Positions 1 through 8,657 of a DNA stretch of 64,000 bases are shown here, piece after piece (positions within the stretch are counted from its first letter, which is position 1; each line of letters begins with the position of its first letter). The position numbers were made by a program, and so were the translations under genes. The DNA comes from CALAMC01 sp964459465 (lineage in GTDB: Bacteria > Zixibacteria > MSB-5A5 > GN15 > PGXB01). The notes below the pieces were generated by a model. It was not told the DNA's origin and ran no database searches. It worked only from the letters and a program-made list of their open reading frames with translations. The stretch is taken from NCBI GenBank assembly GCA_964459465.1, contig CAYWLR010000010.1, positions 1 through 64,000 on the forward strand, given 5' to 3'.

Positions 1-254
1 GAAAGGCACGCTGCTTGAAAATTAAATTTACACAACTCTTGACAAGAACTCCTTTGCACTTCGTGTTCGCCTAAAGAATATTTAATTTTCTCCTGGATAG
101 CCTCTTCAAGCTCCAAATCATTAAATGCAGTAGCGATTAGGACTTTATTGTAACTTTCTGTTGGCCTTTCGGGATTGATTCGGGAAGATATGTCGGTAAA
201 GGCACATCCTATTATGGTAATTCCAATCATTAGGAATAATGTAAATACCCGCAT
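1..254 (-). CDS. Putative lipoprotein, 3' part missing (window edge)
   Basis: An open frame starts at the ATG at 254-252, preceded by a GGAGG ribosome site, and stays open to base 1, so the gene runs off the left edge. The 84 visible residues begin with MRVFTLFLMIGITIIGC, a charged start, a hydrophobic stretch and a lipobox-like IIGC, which predicts a type II signal peptide and lipid-anchored cysteine at residue 17. The mature part is polar, with a Cys pair spaced CxxxC near the visible end and phrases such as NKVLIATAFNDLELEEAIQ, which recall proteins that begin with a short beta strand and helix. I do not recognise the family. The following 0.9 kb is gene-free, so it is probably the first gene of its own transcript. 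Confidence 0.6.
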   Translation of the reverse strand, partial: MRVFTLFLMIGITIIGCAFTDISSRINPERPTESYNKVLIATAFNDLELEEAIQEKIKYSLGEHEVQRSSCQELCKFNFQAACL

Positions 255-1149
255 GATTTCCTCCATCGATATTATATCTATTCAACGGTCAAACCGGCAA
301 CTTACCCAACGGGTGGGAAGTTTGTTGATCGCACCGTTATATTGTTAACAACCACCATTTTATTCTTCCGCCAAAGCATCCCCACGAACTCCCGATCCTG
401 TCGATTTTGACATTGAAATATATATCAATTTTCTGTCGATATGCAATGACAAAATGCCCATAGAATCAATGGTGATTCCGCCCGGGAGCGTAAATATGGA
501 GGACTATAATTATGAGCTCAAACAGCCAAAAGATGTTGGATTGCCACCCGGCGCCCCTGCGTTGTGCCCGGTCGATCCTCAGATCGACCGGGTTGGCGGT
601 GGGTCTGAGGACCCACCGATCACAACGTACGAATTGGCGCAATTTAAAAGTTGAGGGGCCACACATAAGGAAAACATTACTAAAAATGACAAACGGACCC
701 AACGTGCGGCAACAATAAATATAATAATAAAATAACTGTGCCAAAACCATTCAAAAACGGGGCTAAACACGGGCATGCACTACAAAGTTGATAGTGAAAT
801 TGTAGTCTGTTTTAGCGGCGTCAGGAACCCCTTCCTGACGCTCCCGGATTGATTATATGGAAACTGTCAGGAAAGGGTTCCTGACAGCGCGGCAGAAGTC
901 CGGAACTGGATCCCGGATCAAGTCCGGGATGACAATTAAAGAGGCGGGGATGACAAGAGAAGATTTATCCCGGTCGATCTGAGGATCGACTCTTCAAAGT
1001 TCAGGATCTACGACCGGGCACAGCGAAAAGAATGTCAGGCCCACTTGGGGCCTGACATTCTTATTCGATTATGCTCTATGCGGAAGATGTCACGCCGCTC
1101 TTCACGTCGTTCAGAGCCTTCGGCGAGTCGGCGTGACCTACTTTTAGGA
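255..1149. repeat. Gene-free stretch with a cluster of short perfect hairpins
   Basis: No convincing gene lies here; the short frames at 454-718 read through palindromes and have no family look. Perfect stem-loops are seen at 567-592 (11-bp stem CCCGGTCGATC, loop CTCA), 597-618 (9 bp, loop TGAG), 818-841 (10-bp stem GCGTCAGGAA, loop CCCC), 864-887 (10-bp stem CTGTCAGGAA, loop AGGG), 910-930 (8-bp stem ATCCCGGA, loop TCAAG) and 973-990 (7-bp stem GTCGATC, loop TGAG). The GTCGATC core appears twice and the GTCAGGAA core twice, so these look like copies of a few REP-like palindromic units. A further palindrome, TTGTTAACAA, lies at 342-351 near the promoter side of the lipoprotein gene. Confidence 0.6.
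1028..1062 (-). terminator. Intrinsic terminator downstream of priA
   Basis: A perfect 15-bp stem AAGAATGTCAGGCCC closes over the 5-base loop ACTTG. Read on the minus strand it is followed by TTTTC, fitting an intrinsic terminator about 90 bases past the priA stop. It shares the GTCAGG core with the nearby hairpins at 818-887. Confidence 0.65.
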
Positions 1150-3546
1150 TCACATCATATCGCAGGGGTCGATGTCGATGGTGACGCGGACGGTCGAGGG
1201 CAGGCCGAAATTGCGGACGGTGTTCTCCCATTCGGACAGGATACGGATAAACGAATTGATTTGGCCGGTTTTTAATATTATGTGTCGGCGATACAGGCCG
1301 CGTAAACGATAAAAGTGACACATGGCCGGGCCGAGGACAATCGCTTTATGATTTGAATTATTCAGGCGTTTTTCCAGTTCGGATTTAAACTGCAGGGATT
1401 GTATTTTGACGGTGGCTTCGGTTTTGCCGGAGAAGCGCACATTGACCAGATGGCTGAAGGGGGGATAGTGCAGTGACCGACGGGTTATAATTTCGCGTTC
1501 ATAGAAAGAATCATAATCCTGCCGGGCGGCGTCATCGATCAAGTCCAGTTCGGGCTGGAAGGTCTGGATAATGACTTCGCCGGGGATAGTCCCGCGCCCG
1601 GAGCGTCCCGACACCTGAATCAGTTTGGCGAACAGCTTTTCCGGGGCGCGAAAGTCGGGCATATCCATACCGAGGTCGGCCATGAGTACGCCGACGATGG
1701 TGACATCGGGGAAGTCGATGCCCTTGGTGACCATCTGTGTGCCGAGCAGGATATCGTACTTCTTCTGCGCGAAGTCATTGAGAGCGATATGAGCCTGTTC
1801 GCGTTTGCGGGCGTTGTCGCTGTCGAGCCGTACGGCGCGCGGGGAATCGAAGACGGCGGCGAGAGCGTCTTCTATTTTCTGTGTGCCGGAGCCGAGATAC
1901 AAGAAATCGGTGCCGCCGCAATTTTGGCAGACGTCGTAATGTGCGAGCGAATAATCACACAGATGGCAGACCAGTTTTTGGCCCTGTTTATGGTAGGCCA
2001 GTGGCACCAGGCAATGAGGACATTCCGGGGTCTGGCCGCAGGAAGTGCACTTGATGCGTGGCGAGAAACCGCGGCGGTTGAGGTACAATATGACCTGTTG
2101 TTTATTCGACAAAGCCTCTTTAACCCGACTTTTAAGAATCGGGGAGAAGTAGGGCTGGTCGATATTGAACGGTTCGTTTTTCAAATCGACCAGACGCACC
2201 ATCGGGGTCGAGGTTTTCTCCGGCCGCCGTGTCAGGCGGATGAGATTGTAGCGGCCTTTTTGGGCATTGTTAAAAGACTCGAACGAGGGCGTTGCCGAGC
2301 CGAGGATGACGGGGATATCGAGCAATTTGGCGCGCATGACGGCGGCATCGCGGGCGTGGAAGCGCGGGGCGGGGTCATCCTGTTTGTAGGATTCATCGTG
2401 TTCTTCATCGACGATAATCAGTCCGAGTTTTTCCAGCGGGGCGAAAATGGCGGAGCGGGCGCCGACGACAATGTCAAAGTGTCCTTCGCGAACTTTCTGC
2501 CAGATGCCGAGCCGTTCGCCGGGGTTGACGGCCGAGTGCATGATGGCGACGCGGTCGGGGAAGTAGGCGCGAAGCGACGCGAGGACTGTCCCGGCGAGGG
2601 CGATTTCGGGGACTAAAAAGAGGACGGACTGGCCGCGGGCAATAATCTCACGGGCGACATGGCAGTACACCAGCGTTTTACCCGACCCGGTGATGCCATA
2701 GAGCAGAGCGGGATGAAAGCCGCGGGAGTGGTCGAGCAGTATTTTTATGGCCGATGCCTGTTCGTCGGTCGGGACGAGTTGTTCGATTCCGGGCCGGGGT
2801 TTGATGTAGGGCAGTATATCGGGAAGGCCGTAGACGGGGAGGATGATATTTTTGTCTTTGAGTTTTTTAAAGGTGTATTCGCTAAGGCCGCAAGCCATTA
2901 TTTCCTTTTTGGAATAATGTCGGTCGGATTCAGCCAAAGGCAGGAGAGTATCGCCGATATTGGCGTTGTCGAGCTTGTCGGCATGAATGGTAAATCCCAG
3001 CAGAATGCCGTTGTCATCATCGCGCGATTTTGCCCATGATTCAATCAGGATGCCGGATTCGATAAGGCGGTCGATGGTCCGGCCGTATTTATTTTTAAGG
3101 CCGGACAGGAGGCGGCCATCGACGGTATCGATGTTTTCCAGTTTTTTCAGCAGGTCGGTTTCGATGTCCGGGTGAATTGTATCGTGCAAGAGTGATTTGT
3201 TTACGATAAGCCCCGGTTTTTTGATTTTGCGCAGTTCGGGGGGCAATGCGGCGGCGAGGACATCGGCGATGTTGGCATAATAGTACGACCCGACCCATTG
3301 CAGGAAGGTGAACATGTTATGAGAAAAGGGCGAGCGGTAGTCGATGACGGATAGAATGGATTTAATGGCGGCGTCCGGTTTTTGGCGGGTCTTTTCGATA
3401 AAAAAGCCGAGGGATTTTCGTCGGCCGAACGGCACGACGATTCTCTGACCGGGTTCGAGGGAGGCGGCGTTGTTGGCGGGACAGGAATAGGTAAACGGGC
3501 GGCCGGGGGTACCGGGGATGGCGATATTTATAAGTGTTTCGGGCAT
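1150..3546 (-). CDS. priA: Primosomal protein N' (replication restart helicase PriA)
   Basis: The 798-residue product is a full-length PriA, the superfamily 2 helicase that reloads the replicative helicase at collapsed forks. The N-terminal 3'-end-binding domain starts at residue 1 with the typical pattern leading to GQRIVVPFGRR at about 34-44. Walker A GITGSGKT is at about 283-290 and the DEEH box at about 380-383. Between roughly 490 and 550 there are eight cysteines in CxxC pairs (CTSC, CPHC, CHLC, CQNC) forming the two zinc sites between the helicase lobes. The start codon has no ribosome-binding site: a terminator hairpin with its T-run ends only five bases in front of it. Internal starts would cut into the conserved N-terminal domain, so I keep this one. 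Confidence 0.95.
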   Translation of the reverse strand: MPETLINIAIPGTPGRPFTYSCPANNAASLEPGQRIVVPFGRRKSLGFFIEKTRQKPDAAIKSILSVIDYRSPFSHNMFTFLQWVGSYYYANIADVLAAALPPELRKIKKPGLIVNKSLLHDTIHPDIETDLLKKLENIDTVDGRLLSGLKNKYGRTIDRLIESGILIESWAKSRDDDNGILLGFTIHADKLDNANIGDTLLPLAESDRHYSKKEIMACGLSEYTFKKLKDKNIILPVYGLPDILPYIKPRPGIEQLVPTDEQASAIKILLDHSRGFHPALLYGITGSGKTLVYCHVAREIIARGQSVLFLVPEIALAGTVLASLRAYFPDRVAIMHSAVNPGERLGIWQKVREGHFDIVVGARSAIFAPLEKLGLIIVDEEHDESYKQDDPAPRFHARDAAVMRAKLLDIPVILGSATPSFESFNNAQKGRYNLIRLTRRPEKTSTPMVRLVDLKNEPFNIDQPYFSPILKSRVKEALSNKQQVILYLNRRGFSPRIKCTSCGQTPECPHCLVPLAYHKQGQKLVCHLCDYSLAHYDVCQNCGGTDFLYLGSGTQKIEDALAAVFDSPRAVRLDSDNARKREQAHIALNDFAQKKYDILLGTQMVTKGIDFPDVTIVGVLMADLGMDMPDFRAPEKLFAKLIQVSGRSGRGTIPGEVIIQTFQPELDLIDDAARQDYDSFYEREIITRRSLHYPPFSHLVNVRFSGKTEATVKIQSLQFKSELEKRLNNSNHKAIVLGPAMCHFYRLRGLYRRHIILKTGQINSFIRILSEWENTVRNFGLPSTVRVTIDIDPCDMM

Positions 3547-3550
3547 CGAT

Positions 3551-3584
3551 AAAAAAAGGCAGGCCCGTGCCGGACCTGCCTTTT
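3551..3584 (-). terminator. Terminator of the TPR gene, abutting the priA start
   Basis: AAAAGGCAGG at 3554-3563 pairs perfectly with 3575-3584 around an 11-base loop. On the minus strand the stem is followed by seven T, a strong intrinsic terminator. It sits 18 bases past the TPR-protein stop and directly in front of the priA ATG. Confidence 0.8.
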
Positions 3585-3601
3585 GAATTTAATGGTTCAT
3601 G

Positions 3602-4993
3602 CTACGATTTCAAGGCGTTGATCTTTTTCTGGGCCTCGTTGGCTTTGCCGACCTGTCCGTTGGTCGAATAGAGTTCCACCAGCAATTCCCAGATGGTTAA
3701 ATCGCTGGGGTCGAGTTCCACCGCTTTTTCATAGGGGCTTATGGCTTCGGCAAATTTTTCCTGCCGTATCAGACAATCGCCCAGCCCGATCCAGTGATTT
3801 TTGTCGTCCGGTTCCAGTTCGGTCAGAGCCGCGTATGCTTTTTGGGCATTGTCGTTGTGCCCGCGGATAACGCTCACGACGGCGTATTGTTCCACGGCGC
3901 GGGCATTGTCGGGTTCCTTTTCAAAGACAGCCTTGAGATAGACGGCCGATGAATCCAGCGCGGCATCACGGCTGGCCATGAGTTTTTTGGCGGCCGCTTC
4001 ATTGCCATTTTGCTGGGCGGTTTTAATGGAATCGGAATATTCCGAGGATAGTTGCAGGAAATAGCGGCCGTTGTCAAGGTATGAGCTGATGTGGTCAGGA
4101 TCAAGGGCGATTACTTTGGTATTGTACAAATAGGCCGAATCGGGGTGTCCGGAATTGGTGAAGCAGATGGCGATATTCGACAATATGCCTACCCGTGCGT
4201 CGACGGCATCCTCGGGGATTTTTGACAGATATTTCTGGAACCAGGTGATGCTGTTGGTCCAGTCGTCTTTCTGAATGTAGGCATAAGCCACATTCTGAAT
4301 CAGGCTGATCGAATCAGGCGCAATTTCGGAGGCTTTGGTATAGTAGGCCAGGGAAGAATCATAGTTGCCTTCACGATCATAAACAAGGCCCAGGCCCTCA
4401 TAGGAGCGGTAATTATCCGGATGCACGAGGGTGGCGATGGTGAAGAAAGTCCGGGCGCTGTCGGCGATGCTCTGGAGCCGGGTTTCATATTCCGGCCGTT
4501 CATCGTCGGACGCGTTCATCATGTCTTTTCTGGTTTTATCATAGCGTTGCACGGTGACCACGCCCTGATTGAAATTTTCGCGCCAGTAGAATTCGCCGAT
4601 TGAATCGACAATTCGGGAATAATCTTTGCAGTTCTTTTTGAGCTTGCTTTTTACTTCGGGGTCGGCGCAACTGATTTTCATGGAATCATAGCTGGCCGAC
4701 ATTTTGGCGATGTAATCCAGCCTTTGAACCGGGTCATAAGTGTTATTGGCGTATTCGGCGAAAATATTGCCTTTGTAAAAGTAAGCTTCCGGGTAAGATC
4801 CGTGAAAGGTCAGGACCGTATCCAGAAAGCCGAGGGCTTCTTCCAGCCGGGGCGGTGATGCCAGCATGGCGATTTTCACGGCTTTGATGTAGGCGTCGGC
4901 CGGCTTGAGTCCTTTGGGCGTTTTATCCGCCATAGTCGGAATCGCCAGTGCCAGCAAAATCATCGAAATACACAGGGTTTTCATTATTTTCAT
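3602..4993 (-). CDS. Secreted tetratricopeptide-repeat protein
   Basis: The start at 4993 is chosen because GGGAGG lies just upstream and the protein then opens with a signal peptide (MKIMKTLCISMILLALAI, cleavage near ADK). The 463-residue product carries TPR units: clear ones are around the phrases AYFYKGNIFAEY, YEGLGLVYDREGNYDSSLAYYTKASEIAPD, NVAYAYIQKDDWTNSITWFQKYL and the last two near the C-terminus (GLGDCLIRQEKFAEAISPYE). Proteins of this type act as periplasmic or membrane-associated scaffolds; the partner is not visible here. It follows the DUF4139 gene by 94 bases on the same strand and ends at a strong terminator, so the two may be co-transcribed. Confidence 0.8.
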   Translation of the reverse strand: MKIMKTLCISMILLALAIPTMADKTPKGLKPADAYIKAVKIAMLASPPRLEEALGFLDTVLTFHGSYPEAYFYKGNIFAEYANNTYDPVQRLDYIAKMSASYDSMKISCADPEVKSKLKKNCKDYSRIVDSIGEFYWRENFNQGVVTVQRYDKTRKDMMNASDDERPEYETRLQSIADSARTFFTIATLVHPDNYRSYEGLGLVYDREGNYDSSLAYYTKASEIAPDSISLIQNVAYAYIQKDDWTNSITWFQKYLSKIPEDAVDARVGILSNIAICFTNSGHPDSAYLYNTKVIALDPDHISSYLDNGRYFLQLSSEYSDSIKTAQQNGNEAAAKKLMASRDAALDSSAVYLKAVFEKEPDNARAVEQYAVVSVIRGHNDNAQKAYAALTELEPDDKNHWIGLGDCLIRQEKFAEAISPYEKAVELDPSDLTIWELLVELYSTNGQVGKANEAQKKINALKS

Positions 4994-5087
4994 TTTATCC
5001 TCCCGATCGTGTTTTTTGTTCTTTTCGGTCATAACAGGCCTCGAATCTAATATCTTTTCGCCGGGGTGTCAAGTCGCAATCGTCATC

Positions 5088-6446
5088 TTAGCGAGTCGTA
5101 CGAACTCTGACAGTGACCACGGCGGTTCCATCGGCCGCCACCGGCACGGCGAACTTGACTGTGCTGGCGTCGGTTTTTTCGTATTTATGGGACGACTCCA
5201 GAATCGTCCAATCGCCGTAAAGTTTTTTCTCCACATTTATAGTAACGTCCTGCTTTTTGTGATTGCGCAATTTAATCTCAAAGGTTTGTTCATCGATCCG
5301 GTTCGAAATCTGATTGTAATCGGTGACCTTAAATTCGGCTTTAATATCAAAGGCATTGCCGATGGTCAATTTTACTTCTTCATCTTTGGGGGTATGGCTG
5401 ATGCGGTCTTCGCCCAGAAGAATCATGCCCTTGTCGGTATCGACCTTGAAAATGCGGACGCGTCCGGCGGGCAGGGGCATGCCGAGGCCGGTTTCGCGGC
5501 TGTTTTTGAATTTCAGCATGACGCGAATGTCTTTATCATTCTGGTCGGGGTAGTAGTTATATTCTTTATCCACAAGGCCGGAGGACGGGTCAAAAAGCGA
5601 GATTTGTTTTATTTCGTTGTTGGCGAGGGTGGCCGGTCGTGGCAGGGTATAGAGGTGGTACTCGAAAAAGGCTTTTTCTTCAAAGCCGGGCGCCTCGGCG
5701 ACCATCATGGCTTTATCGAAGGTTTCGGGGCGGGCCATTCCTCGGGCGTAACCGGCGCGGTTTATATCCCCGGCCACGAGTTTCAGAACGGCATCTTTAT
5801 AGGTTGCCCCGCTGCTGTTGGTGATGGAGGCCCAGCCGTTGAGGCCGAGTGTTTTTTCATCTTCGGACAATATGCCCACGTATTCGGCTGTCCATCCCAT
5901 ACCGCGGGTTTGATAGCTGACATTGGCGTCGGTTTTACCGCTGAAGTTGGAATTATAGCGCCAGAACAGGGTGGGACGGGTGATCAGGCCTTCGGGCAGT
6001 TCCGGGAAGTTGACGTTGACGATTTGCTCGAGCCGGATAATCTGGATTTTGCCGGATTTGTCTTTCAGAACCAGGGACCCTCCCGAAAACGACAATAATG
6101 TGCCGCTGAACAGCTGACCTTCCTTGTTGAACAGGTCAATGTCTTTATCAATATATTTGGAATAGATTTTCTCCGGTGAGACAAGGTCATAGGCATAGTT
6201 TTGTTCGAGAATGGCAACCGATTTGGATTTATCGACCAGTTCGAAACCGACCGAGGTGGCATCGATAGCGGTAGGGACATCGACAAAGGAAACAATTCCG
6301 GAACCTTTCATGAATTCCAGCGGGCGGGTTTCACGAATCACGCCCAGATCGCTGTTATACACGGTAACGTGGATGTCGGCATAGGCGGCGGTTGTTATAA
6401 GCGCGAGGGCGGCAAGGGGCAGCCAGAGGTTTTTGGAAGAGGTCAT
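5088..6446 (-). CDS. DUF4139-type periplasmic protein
   Basis: The start at 6446 is taken because AAGGAG lies six bases upstream; a longer open frame upstream has no support. The 452-residue product has a signal peptide (MTSSKNLWLPLAALALITTAAYA) and then the beta-rich opening VTVYNSDLGVIRETR typical of DUF4139-family proteins. The central part contains the family-like stretch YQTRGMGWTAEYVG and a Ser/Thr-rich NSSGATYKDAVLKLVAGDI, and the C-terminal half is beta-sandwich-like with conserved NQISNR. The biochemical role of the family is not established. It is divergent from the phosphatidyltransferase gene and precedes the TPR gene. Confidence 0.75.
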   Translation of the reverse strand: MTSSKNLWLPLAALALITTAAYADIHVTVYNSDLGVIRETRPLEFMKGSGIVSFVDVPTAIDATSVGFELVDKSKSVAILEQNYAYDLVSPEKIYSKYIDKDIDLFNKEGQLFSGTLLSFSGGSLVLKDKSGKIQIIRLEQIVNVNFPELPEGLITRPTLFWRYNSNFSGKTDANVSYQTRGMGWTAEYVGILSEDEKTLGLNGWASITNSSGATYKDAVLKLVAGDINRAGYARGMARPETFDKAMMVAEAPGFEEKAFFEYHLYTLPRPATLANNEIKQISLFDPSSGLVDKEYNYYPDQNDKDIRVMLKFKNSRETGLGMPLPAGRVRIFKVDTDKGMILLGEDRISHTPKDEEVKLTIGNAFDIKAEFKVTDYNQISNRIDEQTFEIKLRNHKKQDVTINVEKKLYGDWTILESSHKYEKTDASTVKFAVPVAADGTAVVTVRVRTTR

Positions 6447-6670
6447 AGTCATCTCCTTATTATTTGCATTTTTATAATTCATTCTGTTGTTTATACAAAG
6501 ACGATTGCGAAATCTTCCGGTTGAGGCAACAAAAAAATTGGCAGATAATATCGAAGCTGTTATCTTAGGCCGAGTTATATGCCTGTCGCAGTGCAGGATA
6601 TATCGGGAACGGGAAATGGTGACGGGAAGAGAGCGGTTCACTTTGAAGAGATGGGAAAAATCGGATAGCT

Positions 6671-7348
6671 TTGGAAGATCAATGTAAATTCGAACCGCGG
6701 CAATTGTTATGGTTGCCCAATCTTCTGTCTTTGTCGCGGCTGTTTATAGCTCCGGTTATCGGCTATTTGCTCTGGCGGGGCGATGATACGGCCACCATAA
6801 TGTGCCTGGCGCTTCTGGTTTTGGCGGGCACTACCGATTTTTTGGACGGGTGGTCGGCCCGCAAACTGAATAAAATCAGCCCGTTGGGGATTGCGCTTGA
6901 TCCTCTGGCTGATAAATTTCTGGCCATCATTTTAATCGTGGTGTTAGTCCTTTTCCGCGAATTCCCGTTATGGCTGGCGATTTTAATTGTCGGTCGCGAT
7001 CTGCTGATTGTAATTCTGGGGCTGATCATTATGCGGGACAGAAAAATAACGCTACCGTCGAATACCACCGGTAAGTATTACTTTGCGGCGACGGTGGTCC
7101 TGATAGGGTCATACATAATAAACTTCAATTTTGGCCAGGTTTTTATGACCGTGATTGTCCTGGCCCTGTTTTTGTTGTCGGGGGTCTTTTATGCGGGTCG
7201 TTTTATCGCTTTGCGGAAACGTCGCCAACTGATGGATTTCCATGACCGGGCCGCATTCAAAGCAATCAGAATCGGTTTGACGGTGGGTGTTGGCGTAATA
7301 TACTTGATAAAATTATATGTTGATATCATCCGGTCGGGGTTACATTAG
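6671..7348 (+). CDS. pgsA: CDP-alcohol phosphatidyltransferase (PgsA-like)
   Basis: This 225-residue membrane enzyme carries the family signature DGxxARx8GxxxDxxxD (DGWSARKLNKISPLGIALD followed by PLAD) at about residues 58-80, the Mg2+ and CDP-alcohol site. The usual substrate pair is CDP-diacylglycerol and glycerol-3-phosphate, giving phosphatidylglycerol phosphate; other polar alcohols cannot be excluded. About six hydrophobic segments are seen. The best start is a TTG at 6671 that leads straight into the conserved LPNLLSLSRL motif; no better ATG exists. Its stop lies four bases before the ccmA start, so it heads the same transcript, although it has no obvious role in haem export. Confidence 0.8.
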   Translation: MEDQCKFEPRQLLWLPNLLSLSRLFIAPVIGYLLWRGDDTATIMCLALLVLAGTTDFLDGWSARKLNKISPLGIALDPLADKFLAIILIVVLVLFREFPLWLAILIVGRDLLIVILGLIIMRDRKITLPSNTTGKYYFAATVVLIGSYIINFNFGQVFMTVIVLALFLLSGVFYAGRFIALRKRRQLMDFHDRAAFKAIRIGLTVGVGVIYLIKLYVDIIRSGLH

Positions 7349-7352
7349 CAAT

Positions 7353-7970
7353 ATGTATCAACTGGAAGTCGCCGATTTAAGCAAATCATTCGGGCCGCGC
7401 CGGATTTTCGAAAAGGTCTCATTTTCGCTGGGCACCGGTCAAGGTCTGGCTATTACCGGTCCCAATGGCTCCGGCAAGAGCACGATGATTCACATTCTGA
7501 CCGGACTGGGACGGGCTTCATCGGGGTCGGTGCGATATATGCATGACTCGAACAAGTTGTCTTTCGAGGAGTATCGGAACCGAATGAGCGTGGTGACTCC
7601 GTATCATGAATTTTATGATGCCATGACGGCTCTGGAGAATCTTGATTTTTATACGCGCCTGGCCGGACTGGAGGTTACGGGGCCGGAAAAGATGGAGGCG
7701 CTACGGACTTTCGGATTGGGAGAACGCGGCCGAGACCGGGTGGCGACGTATTCATCGGGGATGAAACAACGCCTCAAATATGCTCTGGCGCTGTTGCGCA
7801 GGCCGGAGATTCTGCTTCTGGACGAACCGACCGCGTACCTGGATCAATCCGGCAAAAAAGGAATTTTCGACTTTCTGGACTCGGTGAAAAGCAGAACTTT
7901 AATAATTATTGCCACCAATGAGAAAGAGGAGGCCGGTTTTGCCGACCATGTCTGTCAATTGGGCGGGTAG
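7353..7970 (+). CDS. ccmA: Haem exporter ATPase CcmA
   Basis: The 205-residue ABC ATPase has Walker A GPNGSGKST, the signature YSSGMKQRLKYALAL and Walker B ILLLDEPTAYLD. It is the cytoplasmic ATPase of the CcmABCD complex, which releases holo-CcmE so that haem can be passed to apocytochrome c. The ATG at 7353 gives the standard start MYQLEVADLSKSFG; an in-frame ATG at 7317 would overlap the upstream gene. The 3' end overlaps ccmB by 23 bases, as in tightly coupled ccm operons. Assignment rests on the neighbours, since the sequence alone would fit many short ABC ATPases. Confidence 0.88.
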   Translation: MYQLEVADLSKSFGPRRIFEKVSFSLGTGQGLAITGPNGSGKSTMIHILTGLGRASSGSVRYMHDSNKLSFEEYRNRMSVVTPYHEFYDAMTALENLDFYTRLAGLEVTGPEKMEALRTFGLGERGRDRVATYSSGMKQRLKYALALLRRPEILLLDEPTAYLDQSGKKGIFDFLDSVKSRTLIIIATNEKEEAGFADHVCQLGG

Positions 7971-8622
7971 GATTTTAACCATTTTTAAAAAGGAAATGTT
8001 GTCCGAGTTTCGAACCCGGTATGCTTTCAATGCCGTCATCATGTTTTCTCTGGTGACTTTGACGGTGGTTTCGTTTTCACTGGGGATGAACCGACCCGGT
8101 CCGGAAGTCATGGCGGCGCTGTTCTGGGTGGTGTTATTTTTCGCGGCGGCGTCGGGTCTGGCGCAGGTATTTATCAAAGAAGAGGAGGCGCGCACGGCCG
8201 GGTATTTGCGTCTGTATGCTCCGGCGACGGCGGTTCTGGTCGGCAAAATTATTTTCAACCTGTTATTGCTGATGTGCATGGCGGTTCTGCTGGTGCCGCT
8301 TTTTGTGATTTTGCTGGATACGGTACCGCAGAATTTCATTCTGTTTCTGTCCGGGCTGTTTTTAGGCCTGATCGGATTGTCCGGTTCCACCACAATTATC
8401 GCCGCCATTGTCTCGCGGGCGTCGGTAAAAGGGGCGTTATTTGCGGTGTTGTCGTTTCCGGTGCTGTTGCCGTTGCTGGTGGCGGCCATCGAGATAACGC
8501 TGGTATCGCTGGTGGGCGGGAATTTCGCGGCGGCCTGGTCTCCTTTGCAACTTTTGCTGGCTTATGATGTTGTAATGATAACGCTGTCGATAATGCTGTT
8601 TGATTTTATCTGGCACATGTGA
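7948..8622 (+). CDS. ccmB: Haem exporter membrane subunit CcmB
   Basis: The 224-residue product has an amphipathic start followed by FKKEMLSEFRTRYAFNAV, the typical opening of CcmB, and six hydrophobic segments. The stretch FIKEEEARTAGYLRLY in the loop after TM2 matches the family's cytoplasmic loop. It is the permease that pairs with CcmA and with CcmC in the CcmABCD complex. The ATG at 7948 is preferred over one at 7909 because the family starts close to the KKE motif. Length is close to that of the E. coli protein (220). Confidence 0.9.
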   Translation: MSVNWAGRILTIFKKEMLSEFRTRYAFNAVIMFSLVTLTVVSFSLGMNRPGPEVMAALFWVVLFFAAASGLAQVFIKEEEARTAGYLRLYAPATAVLVGKIIFNLLLLMCMAVLLVPLFVILLDTVPQNFILFLSGLFLGLIGLSGSTTIIAAIVSRASVKGALFAVLSFPVLLPLLVAAIEITLVSLVGGNFAAAWSPLQLLLAYDVVMITLSIMLFDFIWHM

Positions 8623-8657
8623 TATATTGACAACGTAATAATAGAGAAATATTGTCT

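Noticed and set aside
454..718. Short frames (66 and 68 codons), one with a GGAGG upstream at about 497
   Set aside because: Both read through the perfect palindromes at 567-618, have no family features and lie in a hairpin cluster; at most a decayed gene start.
567..1062. CRISPR-like repeats
   Set aside because: The hairpins differ in sequence and spacing and have no regular direct repeats or spacers.
1789..2616. Long plus-strand frame of 275 codons inside priA
   Set aside because: It is the mirror of a well-supported PriA with all motifs; G+C-rich codon bias gives such shadows.
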